A DNA stretch of 64,000 bases from Acidobacteriota bacterium (GTDB taxonomy: Bacteria; Acidobacteriota; Vicinamibacteria; Marinacidobacterales; Marinacidobacteraceae): assembly GCA_022828085.1 (NCBI GenBank), contig JAJEIY010000007.1, forward strand, positions 1-64,000. Reading direction: 5' to 3'. Positions 18,107 to 26,791 of the stretch are shown here, one piece after another. Each line of letters opens with the position of its first letter. The stretch's first letter is position 1. The translations under genes were made by a program, and so were the position numbers. Under the pieces are notes generated by a model. The model ran no database searches and was not told where the DNA came from. It worked only from the letters and a program-made list of their open reading frames with translations.

Positions 18107-19545
18107 CCGTGCCCGAGACCTCCCCGACCCTTGTCGAAGCGACCCAGATGCATCGCTTCGCCGGTGGCGAGCGGCGTTATGCGTTCCTCGTCCCGTCCTC
18201 CATGATCTTCGAGCTGGACGAGACCAGTGAACGGGTGCTCGACCGCCTCGCGGGCGGACCGAGGCCCCCGGGGGACGTCGTCGAGTCGGCGGAAGAAGAG
18301 GCCGCGCTTCGCGAGCTGGCCGGCGTCGGCGCCGTCGCCCGCCAGGGTGCGCCCCTCATTCCGATCGGCGGCCTCCAGGAAGTCGATGGCCCGCCGCCGA
18401 TCCGGACCGTGGTGCTCAACGTCACGAACTCGTGCAACCTGGCCTGCCGCTACTGCTACGAATACGGCGACGACCGCATCGCCGAAGCGGAAGTTCCGCT
18501 GGCCATGACCGAAGAGGTCGCGCGCCAGTCGGTGGACCGGCTGATCGCCGATTCCGGGGAAGCGAAGGATCTCCAAGTCACCTTCTTCGGCGGCGAGACG
18601 CTGCTCAACTGGCGGGTGATCCGTCCCACCGTCGAATACGCCCGGGAGCAGGCGCAACAGGCGGGCAAGCGGGTGGACTTCAGCCTCACGACGAACGCCA
18701 CGCTCCTCACCCGCGAGGTTTCGCAGTGGATCGCGGACAACGGGATCGGGGTCACGATCTCGGTTGACGGCGACAAGCAGTTTCAGGACTCCATGCGGGT
18801 GTACAAGAGCGGGATGGGCAGCTACGACGTCATCGCCCCCCGGATCGCCGAGTTCCTGAAGCTCCAGAAACGTCCGGTCGGCGCCCGGGTGACCGTCACC
18901 TCGAAGAACCTCGACGTGCCCCGCATCTTCGAACACCTCATGGGGCTCGGGTTCTACGAGGTCGGGTTCGCCCCGGTGACCTCCTCTCCAGATCAGGACT
19001 ACGCCCTCGGCGAAGACGGATTCGACGAACTTCTGGACCAGTTCCGGGATCTCGCCGACGACTACGTGGAGGCGGCCACCGAGGGCCGCTATCTCGGCTT
19101 CTCCAACCTCAGCGATCTGCTCGGGGAAATCCACGAGGGCGTGAGCAAGGCCTATCCCTGCGGCGCCGGACTCGGGCTCGTGGGGGTCGCGCCCGGCGGC
19201 GAAGTGGGCCTCTGCCACCGGTTCGCCGGGTCCGGCGACCATGATCTCGGCCACGTGGCCACCGGAATCGACGACGAAAAGCGGGCCGAGCACTTGCAGA
19301 AGGCGCACATCGACGCCCGCACCGACTGCAGCCAGTGCTGGGTCCGCAGCCTCTGCTCCGGGGGCTGCTACCACGAGGCGCAGGTCCGCTACGGCGACCG
19401 CTTCCGTCCCAACCTCCACTATTGCGACTGGATCCGCGACTGGACGGCGCTCGGCCTCTCGGCGTACGGGCGTATCCTTGACCGGAATCCCCGCTTCCTG
19501 ACCCGCTTCGAGGGCATGGTCCGGGTCGAGAGCCCGACGCCCTAG
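18103..19545 (+). CDS. qhpD: Radical SAM/SPASM maturase of the QHNDH gamma subunit
   Basis: This enzyme installs the Cys-to-Asp/Glu thioether cross-links in the QhpC precursor. The radical-SAM cluster motif CNLACRYC is at Cys111-Cys115-Cys118. The barrel contains FFGGETLLNW (SAM binding) and ISVDGD. The C-terminal SPASM region carries a cysteine series (CGAGLGLVGVAPGGEVGLC, then CSQCWVRSLCSGGC and a final C in HYCDW) for auxiliary clusters. An N-terminal segment of about 85 residues before the barrel could be the leader-recognition domain. It starts at a GTG overlapping the qhpA stop, and qhpC follows after 9 bp. Family assignment rests on the order and on the QhpC target next door. Confidence 0.95.
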   Translation: MTVPETSPTLVEATQMHRFAGGERRYAFLVPSSMIFELDETSERVLDRLAGGPRPPGDVVESAEEEAALRELAGVGAVARQGAPLIPIGGLQEVDGPPPIRTVVLNVTNSCNLACRYCYEYGDDRIAEAEVPLAMTEEVARQSVDRLIADSGEAKDLQVTFFGGETLLNWRVIRPTVEYAREQAQQAGKRVDFSLTTNATLLTREVSQWIADNGIGVTISVDGDKQFQDSMRVYKSGMGSYDVIAPRIAEFLKLQKRPVGARVTVTSKNLDVPRIFEHLMGLGFYEVGFAPVTSSPDQDYALGEDGFDELLDQFRDLADDYVEAATEGRYLGFSNLSDLLGEIHEGVSKAYPCGAGLGLVGVAPGGEVGLCHRFAGSGDHDLGHVATGIDDEKRAEHLQKAHIDARTDCSQCWVRSLCSGGCYHEAQVRYGDRFRPNLHYCDWIRDWTALGLSAYGRILDRNPRFLTRFEGMVRVESPTP

Positions 19546-19554
19546 GAGACAGCC

Positions 19555-19881
19555 ATGAAACACCTCTCCCCCAAGAACCTCAAGGCGCGCTTCGCTACCG
19601 AGTGGCTGGAAGGCGGCGGCGCGGCGCGCGCCACCGCCGACGACCCCGGACCCCATTACCCGTCGGGCTGCACCACCATCTTCTCGCCGGGCTGGGAGGT
19701 GGATTCCACGGGCGGGACCGCCGCCCTCTGCCAGCCCATGGAGCGGGACCTCTACGACTGCTACAAGACCTGCTACTGGCCCGCCCAGGTGCCCGACTAC
19801 CTCAACAACAGTCCCGACTGGCACAAGAACTGTGCGGCCGCCGTGCAGGACTGGCGGGAGATCGATCTGGTCTTCCCCTGA
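19555..19881 (+). CDS. qhpC: QHNDH gamma subunit precursor (carries cysteine tryptophylquinone)
   Basis: This 108-residue precursor has a leader of about 28-32 residues and a small Cys-rich catalytic subunit. With the leader offset by 32, every residue known to be cross-linked in the Pseudomonas and Paracoccus proteins is present at the same spacing: Cys39-Glu48, Cys59-Asp65 and Cys73-Asp81 as thioether pairs, and Cys69-Trp75 for the tryptophylquinone. Segments such as SPGWEVD, LCQPMERDLY and YWPAQVPD are close to known gamma subunits. An AGGAG site precedes the ATG. The leader has no Sec signal, which fits export by the operon's ABC transporter. Confidence 0.96.
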   Translation: MKHLSPKNLKARFATEWLEGGGAARATADDPGPHYPSGCTTIFSPGWEVDSTGGTAALCQPMERDLYDCYKTCYWPAQVPDYLNNSPDWHKNCAAAVQDWREIDLVFP

Positions 19882-19927
19882 GGCGCAGTTCCCCCCTGGT
19901 TCGAACAACCACCCCGAGTTCCAGTCC

Positions 19928-20998
19928 ATGATCCGGCGGCTCCTCCTCGCGCCTGGCCTGGCCGTGCTCCTGGCCGGAACCGCGGCCGGACAGGACGCGG
20001 ACAGGTTCCTGGCGGGGATCTGGCCCGACCAACTCATCACCTTTGACCAGGAGTCCCTGACGTTCGAGAAGGTCGGGAACCTGCGGCACGGCGCCGCCAC
20101 CAACAACAACTGGACCGCCGACGGCCGCTATCTCGCCATCGTGACCGGCCGGATGGAGACCGTCGAAGTCTTCGACGCCGCCGAGATGGCAGTCGTGGAC
20201 GACTTCCGGCTCAGCACGGTGGGCACCCGCATCCGCTTCATGAGCGCGACCCCGGGGCCGGGCGCCCGGCGGATCTACCTGGTCCCCGTCGTGGTGGACC
20301 TCGAGCCCGACCGCTTCCTTCACAAGACGCCGTCGGAGATCTGGGTCTTCGACCGCGAAGCGCGCGAAGTCACGCACCAGATCCCGCTCGGCGGCGCCGA
20401 CGACTGGCGTCCCAACATCTACTTCAGCCCGGACGGCGCTTCGGTGTTCCTGGTGAACGACCAGATCGTGGAACTCGACGCGGAAACGTTCGAGGAAACG
20501 GACCGGATCGAACTGGACCAACCGCTCGCTCCCGGCTACGGCGGGGTCCGCGGGCACTCCCTTGACGAGGTCGAACCGGGCCGGCTCTTCGGGGTCTACC
20601 GGACCGTGGAACCCCGCCAGGGAATGGAACTCTTCGGCCTGCTCGAGATCCGGCTCCCGGAAAAGACCTTCAGCCACTACGAGGTGGGGCCGCAGATGCG
20701 CCTCGCGCGTTTCGCGCTCTCGCCCGACGGCAAGCGCGGCTATGCGGGACTGAGCGACGCGGCGGTGATCGACATGGAGAGCCGGCAGGTGATCCTGCGC
20801 AAGAAGGGCTTCGAGCGGGGCCGCACCAACATCTCGATGATCGTCTCGGCGGACGGCGAGCGACTCTTCGTGTCGGGCGTCGGGGACACCATGTACGTCT
20901 ACGACGCCGCGACCCTTGAGCCGGAGACCCAGATCTTCGCGGGCGGCGACTTCATGATCCCGCCGCAACCGATCCGCTACCGCGCCGCCGGGAACTGA
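19928..20998 (+). CDS. qhpB: Quinohemoprotein amine dehydrogenase beta subunit (beta-propeller)
   Basis: This 356-residue protein is predicted to fold as a seven-bladed propeller that helps enclose the gamma subunit active site. A signal peptide covers residues 1-22 (MIRRLLLAPGLAVLLAGTAAGQ). I chose ATG 19928 because the 32 codons in frame before it have no signal character and lie against the qhpC stop. Repeated blade-like segments such as NIYFSPDG, FALSPDGKRGY and SMIVSADGERLFV recur through the chain. It follows qhpC by 46 bp in the same operon. Confidence 0.93.
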   Translation: MIRRLLLAPGLAVLLAGTAAGQDADRFLAGIWPDQLITFDQESLTFEKVGNLRHGAATNNNWTADGRYLAIVTGRMETVEVFDAAEMAVVDDFRLSTVGTRIRFMSATPGPGARRIYLVPVVVDLEPDRFLHKTPSEIWVFDREAREVTHQIPLGGADDWRPNIYFSPDGASVFLVNDQIVELDAETFEETDRIELDQPLAPGYGGVRGHSLDEVEPGRLFGVYRTVEPRQGMELFGLLEIRLPEKTFSHYEVGPQMRLARFALSPDGKRGYAGLSDAAVIDMESRQVILRKKGFERGRTNISMIVSADGERLFVSGVGDTMYVYDAATLEPETQIFAGGDFMIPPQPIRYRAAGN

Positions 20999-21035
20999 GC
21001 AGCGACCGCCGGGAATCCCCGCATGACCCATCGTC

Positions 21036-22724
21036 ATGCGTGAAAGCGGCGCGCTGACCCGTCCCCCCGACATCTACCGGCGGGCGTTCCGGCTGACGCT
21101 CCCCTACTGGCGGAAGCTCTCGGGAGTCCTCGTCCTCTCCCTGCTCGCCGGACTGCCCGGCCAGCTCTGGCCGCTGCTCTTGGTCCCGCTGCTCGACGAT
21201 GCCCTGCTCGGCGGCGACTTCGGACTGCTGCTCCAGCTCGCGGCGCTGATGGTCGTCATGCAGGTCGGCGGGCTGGTGCTGACCTCGTACACCGGCTACC
21301 GCTACGTGGGCCTGTCCGCGCGCGCCCTGTTCGATCTGCGTCTGACGGTGTACCGGCGGCTCCAACAGCTCTCGCCCCGTTTCTTCGCGGGCGCCCGCAC
21401 CGGGGATCTCCTGTCCCGGCTCAACACCGACGTATCCGAACTGCAGCGCACAGCCGGCGACTTGCTGCTGTCGCTCACCCAGAACGTGGTGGGGCTCGTG
21501 GTCGCCCTGGTACTCGTGCTGGCGCTGGCGCCGGCGCTGCTGGTCCCGGCGCTGCTGGTCCTGCCCTTCGCCGCCATCGCGCTGACGCGTCTCCGCACCC
21601 GGGTGACCGACGAGAACCGCCGGCTGCGCGAGGCCGGGGCGTCGGTCGGCAGCGCCCTCGTCGAGTCCGTCCTGGGGATGCGGCAGACGGTCGCCTTCCG
21701 GCAGGAAGAGCGGGAGGCAGAGCGTTTCCGCGGCGAGAACGACCGCTTCATCGACGCGCTGCTCAGGGCGCGGCGGACGACCTACGTGGCTTCCGGAATC
21801 CCGGCGTCGCTGGTCTCGATCGCCGGCGCCGCAGCATTCCTCTACGGGGGCTACCAGGTGATCCAGGGGAACCTCACCCTGGGCACCCTGGGGGCGGCGA
21901 TGACGTACCAGATGCGCCTCTTCGGCCCGGTGCAGGGTCTCCTGGGTCAGTACCTCGGGCTGCGCGCCGCCCGGGCGTCGTTCGAGCGGGTGTTCGAACT
22001 GCTGGACGAACCCCCCGGCGTCGAGGACCCGGCGCATCCGGTCCCGGCTTCGAGGCCGCGGGGACCGCTCCGCATCGAGTCCGTTTCCCTGTCGTACGGC
22101 AGGGAGGAAAAGCCGGTGCTCGACGGGGTCTCGCTGACGCTTCCCGAGACGTCGCTCACCGTGCTGGTCGGCCCGAGCGGGGTGGGAAAGACCACGCTCT
22201 CGGATCTGATCCTGCGGCGCCTCGATCCGGACCGGGGCGGCGTCTCCTGGGCCGGCGCGGACATCCGGCGGCTCTCCCTTGCCGATCTCCGGAGCGGGAT
22301 CGCGGTGGTGGAGCAGGATCCCTTCCTCTGGCACGCGCCGATCGCCGAGAACATCCGCTATGGGCGGCCCACGGCCGAGGACTCCGAGATTGCGGAGGCG
22401 GTCCGCCTCGCGGCGCTCGACGGTTTCGTCACGGATCTTCCGGAAGGTCTTTCCACGGTCGTCGGGGAGCGCGGCCAGCAGCTCTCGGCCGGCCAGCGAC
22501 AGCGGATCGCCATCGCGCGCGCGGTTCTCGCCGATCCGGCTCTCATCCTGCTGGATGAGCCGAGCTCGGCGCTCGACGCGGAGACGGAGGCACTCCTGAT
22601 CGAGCGCCTCGTTCCCTGGCTGAAGCGCCGGACCGCGCTCGTGATGACCCACCGGCGCGCGCTCGTCGAAGCGGCCGATCACGTCTTCGCGCTCCGCGAC
22701 GGCCGCATCGAGGCTGCGAACTGA
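21036..22724 (+). CDS. qhpF: ABC transporter (fused permease-ATPase) of the qhp operon
   Basis: Six transmembrane helices fill the first 310 or so residues. An ATPase domain follows with Walker A GPSGVGKTT (about 379-387), signature LSAGQRQR and Walker B LILLDEP with an SSALD D-loop, and a final switch His in MTHRR. In known qhp clusters this half-transporter is needed to move the cross-linked QhpC to the periplasm, and the lack of a Sec signal on QhpC here fits. A general multidrug or peptide ABC exporter would look the same, so the substrate is assigned from context: it lies between qhpB and qhpE, with 16 bp to the latter. Confidence 0.9.
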   Translation: MRESGALTRPPDIYRRAFRLTLPYWRKLSGVLVLSLLAGLPGQLWPLLLVPLLDDALLGGDFGLLLQLAALMVVMQVGGLVLTSYTGYRYVGLSARALFDLRLTVYRRLQQLSPRFFAGARTGDLLSRLNTDVSELQRTAGDLLLSLTQNVVGLVVALVLVLALAPALLVPALLVLPFAAIALTRLRTRVTDENRRLREAGASVGSALVESVLGMRQTVAFRQEEREAERFRGENDRFIDALLRARRTTYVASGIPASLVSIAGAAAFLYGGYQVIQGNLTLGTLGAAMTYQMRLFGPVQGLLGQYLGLRAARASFERVFELLDEPPGVEDPAHPVPASRPRGPLRIESVSLSYGREEKPVLDGVSLTLPETSLTVLVGPSGVGKTTLSDLILRRLDPDRGGVSWAGADIRRLSLADLRSGIAVVEQDPFLWHAPIAENIRYGRPTAEDSEIAEAVRLAALDGFVTDLPEGLSTVVGERGQQLSAGQRQRIAIARAVLADPALILLDEPSSALDAETEALLIERLVPWLKRRTALVMTHRRALVEAADHVFALRDGRIEAAN

Positions 22725-22740
22725 CGGCGACGCAACCGAA

Positions 22741-23427
22741 ATGCTGCGGATCGCGATCCTGGACACGGGAATCAACCCCGCCCACCGCCAGGTGGGCCCG
22801 GTGGCGGGCGGGGTCCGGATCGCCTGGGTCGACGGCCGCGCGCGCCTCACCGGCGACCGGCGCGCCGACTGGATCGACGAGATCGGGCACGGGACCGCGG
22901 TGGCGGCGACCGTCTGCGACGGCCTGCCGCCCGAGGCCTTCACGCTGCTCTCGGTGCGCGTCTTCGGGCGCCGGGCGGACGCCCCGCCCCACTGTCTGGC
23001 GGCGGGCATTCGCTGGGCGGTGGAGAACGAGGCCGCCATCGTCAATCTGAGTGCCGGAGTGCCGGTGGGCAGCGATCCGGAGGGCGAGAAGGTCCTGCGG
23101 GACGCGTGGACCAGGGCCGGGGAGGCGGGAATCACGCTGGTGGCGCCGCGATCGGGCCGGGGTTCCCTCCTCGTTCCGGGTTCGCTGGCGTCGGTTCGGG
23201 GCGCCGTGGGCGTCGAGGCGGACGCGGAACTTGCCTACGGCAAGCTGGCCCGGCGCGGCGGGGTGCTGGTCGCCCCTCCCTGGGCCCGGCCACTGCCGCC
23301 GCTGCCGCGGGAGAAGAACTACTCGGGGGTGAGCTTCGCCGTCGCTGCGGTCACGAACCGCTTGGCAGGTGTGCGTCTCGGTGTCGCCACCGACGAATTC
23401 CCCGTCGAGCCGGACCCCGCTTCCTGA
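22741..23427 (+). CDS. qhpE: Subtilisin-like serine protease for QhpC leader removal
   Basis: This compact 228-residue S8-family peptidase has catalytic Asp8 (LDTG), His50 (GHGT) and Ser198 (SGVS in place of GTS), and an oxyanion-type Asn in IVNLSAG. It is smaller than secreted subtilisins and has neither a signal peptide nor a propeptide, as is usual for QhpE, which cleaves the QhpC leader. It is the last gene of the operon; a convergent phosphatase gene ends 10 bp beyond its stop. The flavin monooxygenase gene qhpG, which often accompanies this set, is not present here. Confidence 0.92.
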   Translation: MLRIAILDTGINPAHRQVGPVAGGVRIAWVDGRARLTGDRRADWIDEIGHGTAVAATVCDGLPPEAFTLLSVRVFGRRADAPPHCLAAGIRWAVENEAAIVNLSAGVPVGSDPEGEKVLRDAWTRAGEAGITLVAPRSGRGSLLVPGSLASVRGAVGVEADAELAYGKLARRGGVLVAPPWARPLPPLPREKNYSGVSFAVAAVTNRLAGVRLGVATDEFPVEPDPAS

Positions 23428-23436
23428 TTCCCGGGT

Positions 23437-24993
23437 TCACTCCCAACCGAACGCGTCCCGGATGATGCCGTGGACCCGGGTGTTCTCCCCGACGCCGAGT
23501 ACTCCGTCGGCCCCGGGCCCGTAACCGAGGAGCAGCACCGGCTCCGAGGTGTGGCCTCCCGTGGACCAGACGACCTGCGTGTGGTTCGCCAGTTTCCGGG
23601 CGGCCAGCGCCACGGGGACGGTGGACGCATCGAGGTAGTAGGTCGCAAAGTCACGGGGCGCGGGAGTCTCGGCGTTGAGCTGTTCCGCGAGATCGGCGGC
23701 CTCCTCCTCGGTGAGCCGGATTCCCGTCGCCTCCTCGATCACCGCGAGCACCGAATCCACGGTCGCCGGGGAGGAGACCTCCGGCATCGCCTCGATCAGG
23801 GAGCGGCGCTGCGCGGCGAGCAGTTCCAGGTGCCGCGTTCCGGCCATCTCCGGGCCGGCCGCGTAGTCCGGGAACACCGTCTCCGGGAGGGGACCCGGTC
23901 CGCCAGGACCGTAGGTGAACGAAAAGCCCCCGGTCCCGTGATCGGCGGTTACCAGTACCAGGGTGTCCTCACGAGTCCGCGCGAAGTCGAAACCGACCCC
24001 GACCGCCTCGTCGTAGTCCAGGATCTCGGCCAGCATCGCACCGGCGTCGTTGTCGTGTCCGGCGTAATCGATCAGGCCGCCTTCGACCACGAGGAAGAAA
24101 CCCTCCTCGTTGCCCTCGAGCGAAGCGATCGCGGCGCCGGTGAGTTCGGCCAGGGTGGGCACCGAATCGTCGAGTCCTGCCCACGACCGGTCAAGCACAT
24201 AGGGGAGGTGGCTCGCCGCGAAGATCCCCACCAGCCGCGCGGCGCCGCGGGCCGCCTGCAGGCTGGCGCGATCGCCCACGACGGTGTAGCCGCGGACCTC
24301 CGCTTCCGCGATCAGGTTGCGGTCGTCACTCCGGTTCGAGGCGCCGTCGGTTTCCCCGGGCAGACCGGGAACGCTGTCCCCGACGTTCGTTCCCTGCGGG
24401 ACCATCGCCCGGCCCCCGCCCCCGAGCAGCACTTCCACCTCGGGTTCGTCGAAGAGTTGATCGGCAAGCTCCGGCTCGGGGACGTAGCGCGATCTGGCGT
24501 GGACCTTGAAGGCGGCCGGGGTCGCGTGGGTAAGGCGCATGTTCGCGACGAGTCCGGTCGCGAGGCGGCGCTCCTCCGCCCACTCCAGAATGGTCGGGAT
24601 CGGCTCGGCGGTTTCCGGATCGACGCTCAGCGTCTCGGTGAGCGCCCCCTTGCCGGTAGCCATCTGGGTGGCGGCGGCGGCGGAATCGGTGGTGATCCGG
24701 TCGAAGGAGAAGGGGATCGCATACCCGGCGCTCCCCGCATTCGCCAACTCGGTCATCCGCAGCGGCCGGCCCTCGATTTCGGAGGCGTAGGCCAATCCCA
24801 GCGCGAGCTGGTTCATCCCGAACCCGTCCCCGATGAAGAGGATGACGTTCCTCGCCCGCTGCGGCTCCGGCGGCGGCGCACACCCGGCCCCCGCCAGTCC
24901 GAGGACGAGGACGGTGGGGGAAAGGATCGCGGCGAAGGAAGGCCGGCTGCTGCGACCTACTGGCCCGTCAGGGCCGCGTAGTTGTCCTTGCAA
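23437..24993 (-). CDS. Alkaline phosphatase family lipoprotein
   Basis: This is a PhoA-superfamily metallophosphatase. VILFIGDGFG carries metal ligand Asp56, TTDSAAAATQ carries the nucleophile Ser104, GGLIDYAGHDND and TADHGTGGF carry further metal ligands, and the final WSTGGHT holds a last His. An N-terminal hydrophobic stretch ends in the lipobox LAGAGC (Cys38), so it is likely lipid-anchored outside the cytoplasmic membrane. The only in-frame start I see is TTG 24993, inside the end of the upstream gene (37-base overlap). The start is therefore tentative, though the domain call is not. Physiologically it would release phosphate from esters. Confidence 0.88.
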   Translation of the reverse strand: MQGQLRGPDGPVGRSSRPSFAAILSPTVLVLGLAGAGCAPPPEPQRARNVILFIGDGFGMNQLALGLAYASEIEGRPLRMTELANAGSAGYAIPFSFDRITTDSAAAATQMATGKGALTETLSVDPETAEPIPTILEWAEERRLATGLVANMRLTHATPAAFKVHARSRYVPEPELADQLFDEPEVEVLLGGGGRAMVPQGTNVGDSVPGLPGETDGASNRSDDRNLIAEAEVRGYTVVGDRASLQAARGAARLVGIFAASHLPYVLDRSWAGLDDSVPTLAELTGAAIASLEGNEEGFFLVVEGGLIDYAGHDNDAGAMLAEILDYDEAVGVGFDFARTREDTLVLVTADHGTGGFSFTYGPGGPGPLPETVFPDYAAGPEMAGTRHLELLAAQRRSLIEAMPEVSSPATVDSVLAVIEEATGIRLTEEEAADLAEQLNAETPAPRDFATYYLDASTVPVALAARKLANHTQVVWSTGGHTSEPVLLLGYGPGADGVLGVGENTRVHGIIRDAFGWE

Positions 24994-25490
24994 AACTCCT
25001 CCAGTTGCTCGGCCAGGTGGCTGGCGGCGTTGCGCAGGCTGGGCCCGGTTTCCCGTTCGTCCAACCCGGTCAGGCTTTGACGCAGGCCTCCGGCGAGCGC
25101 CACCGCGTCCACGTAGTAGAACTCGACGATCTCGCTGCGCTCGACCAGCTCCACGCGGCCATTGATGATCAGCCGCTCAAGCTTGGGCAGCATCATCTGC
25201 GAGGTCCGGTAGTTGATGACGCGCACCGTGATCGCCGCGTCCTCCGCCGAGTCAACGATGCGAAACCAGTTGCGCCGGCCACGGACGCGATCCTGAACTT
25301 CCCGCGCCGCGGTCTCCAGTCCTCGCCGCAGTTCCGGGTCCTCCGGATCGCTGGGATGGACGAAGACGGTGAAGGGCTCGGGAGGGCGACGAGGCGCCTG
25401 ACCACCGGCCGCCGCAGCGGCGAAAACGGTCAGGAGCAGGACGGTGGCGAACGACGCCGGGCGCGGATGTCGAAAGCGGTGGATGGTCAT
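24957..25490 (-). CDS. Exported protein of unknown function, paralogue A of a tandem trio
   Basis: The protein has 177 residues, with a signal peptide to about residue 30 (FATVLLLTVFAAAAAGG). The mature part opens with RRPPEPFTVFVHPSDPEDPEL and closes with LRNAASHLAEQLEEFCKDNYAALTGQ. Both blocks recur almost unchanged in the next gene upstream (25619-26149), so they are recent duplicates. The central DSAEDAAITVRVINYR strand-like segment is also shared. I recognise no enzyme motif. It may be a small periplasmic alpha/beta domain. Its 3-prime end overlaps the phosphatase start, suggesting co-transcription. Confidence 0.8.
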   Translation of the reverse strand: MTIHRFRHPRPASFATVLLLTVFAAAAAGGQAPRRPPEPFTVFVHPSDPEDPELRRGLETAAREVQDRVRGRRNWFRIVDSAEDAAITVRVINYRTSQMMLPKLERLIINGRVELVERSEIVEFYYVDAVALAGGLRQSLTGLDERETGPSLRNAASHLAEQLEEFCKDNYAALTGQ

Positions 25491-25618
25491 GACGCCTCCC
25501 CGGGATGCGCGAAGCCGCCAAGAGGGCCGGTCGCCCCGGAATCATGGCACGGAGAACTCGTGCGGTGTCCCGGAAATGGTGCGAGGGAATCGTTCCCTGG
25601 ACCGGGGGACTGGATGAC

Positions 25619-26149
25619 TCAGGGTGCGTCCGGTGTGGTCTCCGTCCGTAGGCGCGTCAGGGCCGCGTAGTTCTCCTTGGCGAACCGTTCCAACTCTTCC
25701 GCCAGATGGCTGGCGGCGTTCCGGAGACTGGCTCGAAGGAGCGCGGGACGCTGGTCCAGACCGGAGAGCCTCTCGCGGACCGATCCCGCGATGGCAACGG
25801 CGTCCACATAGACCAGTTCGACCGTGGGGCCCTCGTACCAGCCCCATTTGTGCGCGTGGGAATTGTGGTAGTTGACGATGCGTAGAACGACATCCGCCTC
25901 TTCCGCGGATTCGGCCAGTTGGAACCACTTCCGCCGCTCCACCCGTTCCCGAACCGTCGGGACCGCTTCCTCGAGCCGCGACTTCAACTCGGCATCGGCC
26001 GGATCGCTCGTCCGAACGAAGACCCGAAACGGCTCCGGGGGCCTCCGGGGCGCCTCGTCCTGCCCCGTGGCGGTAACCGCCAGCGCCAGGAGAGCGGCGG
26101 GCGCGAGAATCAGGCCCCGGATCCGGGCGCTGTTCCGACGGGAAGGCAC
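25619..26149 (-). CDS. Exported protein of unknown function, paralogue B of a tandem trio
   Basis: The protein has 176 residues with a signal peptide (LAPAALLALAVTATGQ). It shares with paralogue A the opening RRPPEPFRVFVRTSDPADAEL, a middle AEEADVVLRIVNY and a closing SLRNAASHLAEELERFAKENYAALT. It lacks cysteines in the mature part. A gap of 128 bp separates it from paralogue A downstream, and 3 bp separate it from paralogue C upstream, so at least B and C are one transcript. The function is not recognisable from sequence. Confidence 0.8.
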   Translation of the reverse strand: MPSRRNSARIRGLILAPAALLALAVTATGQDEAPRRPPEPFRVFVRTSDPADAELKSRLEEAVPTVRERVERRKWFQLAESAEEADVVLRIVNYHNSHAHKWGWYEGPTVELVYVDAVAIAGSVRERLSGLDQRPALLRASLRNAASHLAEELERFAKENYAALTRLRTETTPDAP

Positions 26150-26152
26150 GGT

Positions 26153-26683
26153 TCAGCGGGGCCCGCTGCTCTGTTCGTGCGCGAACGCTTCGAGCCTGCG
26201 GACGAAGTCCGTGGCGGCGGACCGGAAACTCCCGGTCTCGGTCGCGCCGGTGCCGGATCCCTGGAGTTGTTTCCGGTTTCCGTCCGCCCGCACGACCGCA
26301 TCAAACGAGAAAAAGTCACTCCCCCGCGATTCGAACACCCGGTTCGGCGTGAACCCCGCAGGGCCGCCCACATGTCTCGGGCCGCTCGTGACGGCCTGCG
26401 CGCCGAAGATCGTGATGCGAACGTCCGCCTCGTCGGCCGACTCCACCACCCGGAACCGATCGGGCAGATCCACCAGTTCGGCCGTGAGCGCAATCACCGC
26501 ATTGGTAAGCCGGACATCCAGGTCGGCGTCCACCTCTCCTGCCCGCGACACGAAGACCGAAGACGGCTCTGAGGATTGCGGCGGCGTTCTCTCGGCGTTC
26601 GGCATGGCAACCGCAACCGCCGCGACCAGAACGGCCATGGTCGCCACGAGATCCAACCCTCGTAGACGAGAAGCGTTCCGCAT
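26153..26683 (-). CDS. Exported protein of unknown function, divergent paralogue C of a tandem trio
   Basis: The protein has 176 residues when started at ATG 26683, which gives a clean signal peptide (LVATMAVLVAAVAVAM); the longer frame before it has no signal character. It keeps the trio's plan (SSVFVSRAGEVDADL near the start, VESADEADVRITIF in the middle, SFRSAATDFVRRLEAFAHE at the end) but is much more diverged. It is the first gene of the trio. No catalytic motif is visible. Confidence 0.75.
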   Translation of the reverse strand: MRNASRLRGLDLVATMAVLVAAVAVAMPNAERTPPQSSEPSSVFVSRAGEVDADLDVRLTNAVIALTAELVDLPDRFRVVESADEADVRITIFGAQAVTSGPRHVGGPAGFTPNRVFESRGSDFFSFDAVVRADGNRKQLQGSGTGATETGSFRSAATDFVRRLEAFAHEQSSGPR

Positions 26684-26791
26684 ATCGCTCTCCTCGCAAG
26701 AGCTTGGGCAAGCAAACTCCATGCTACGGGGCGCGCGGGGGCAGCGCAACGCCGAACCGCCGCCGCCGGGATCGTTGAGCGGTCCGCGGAA

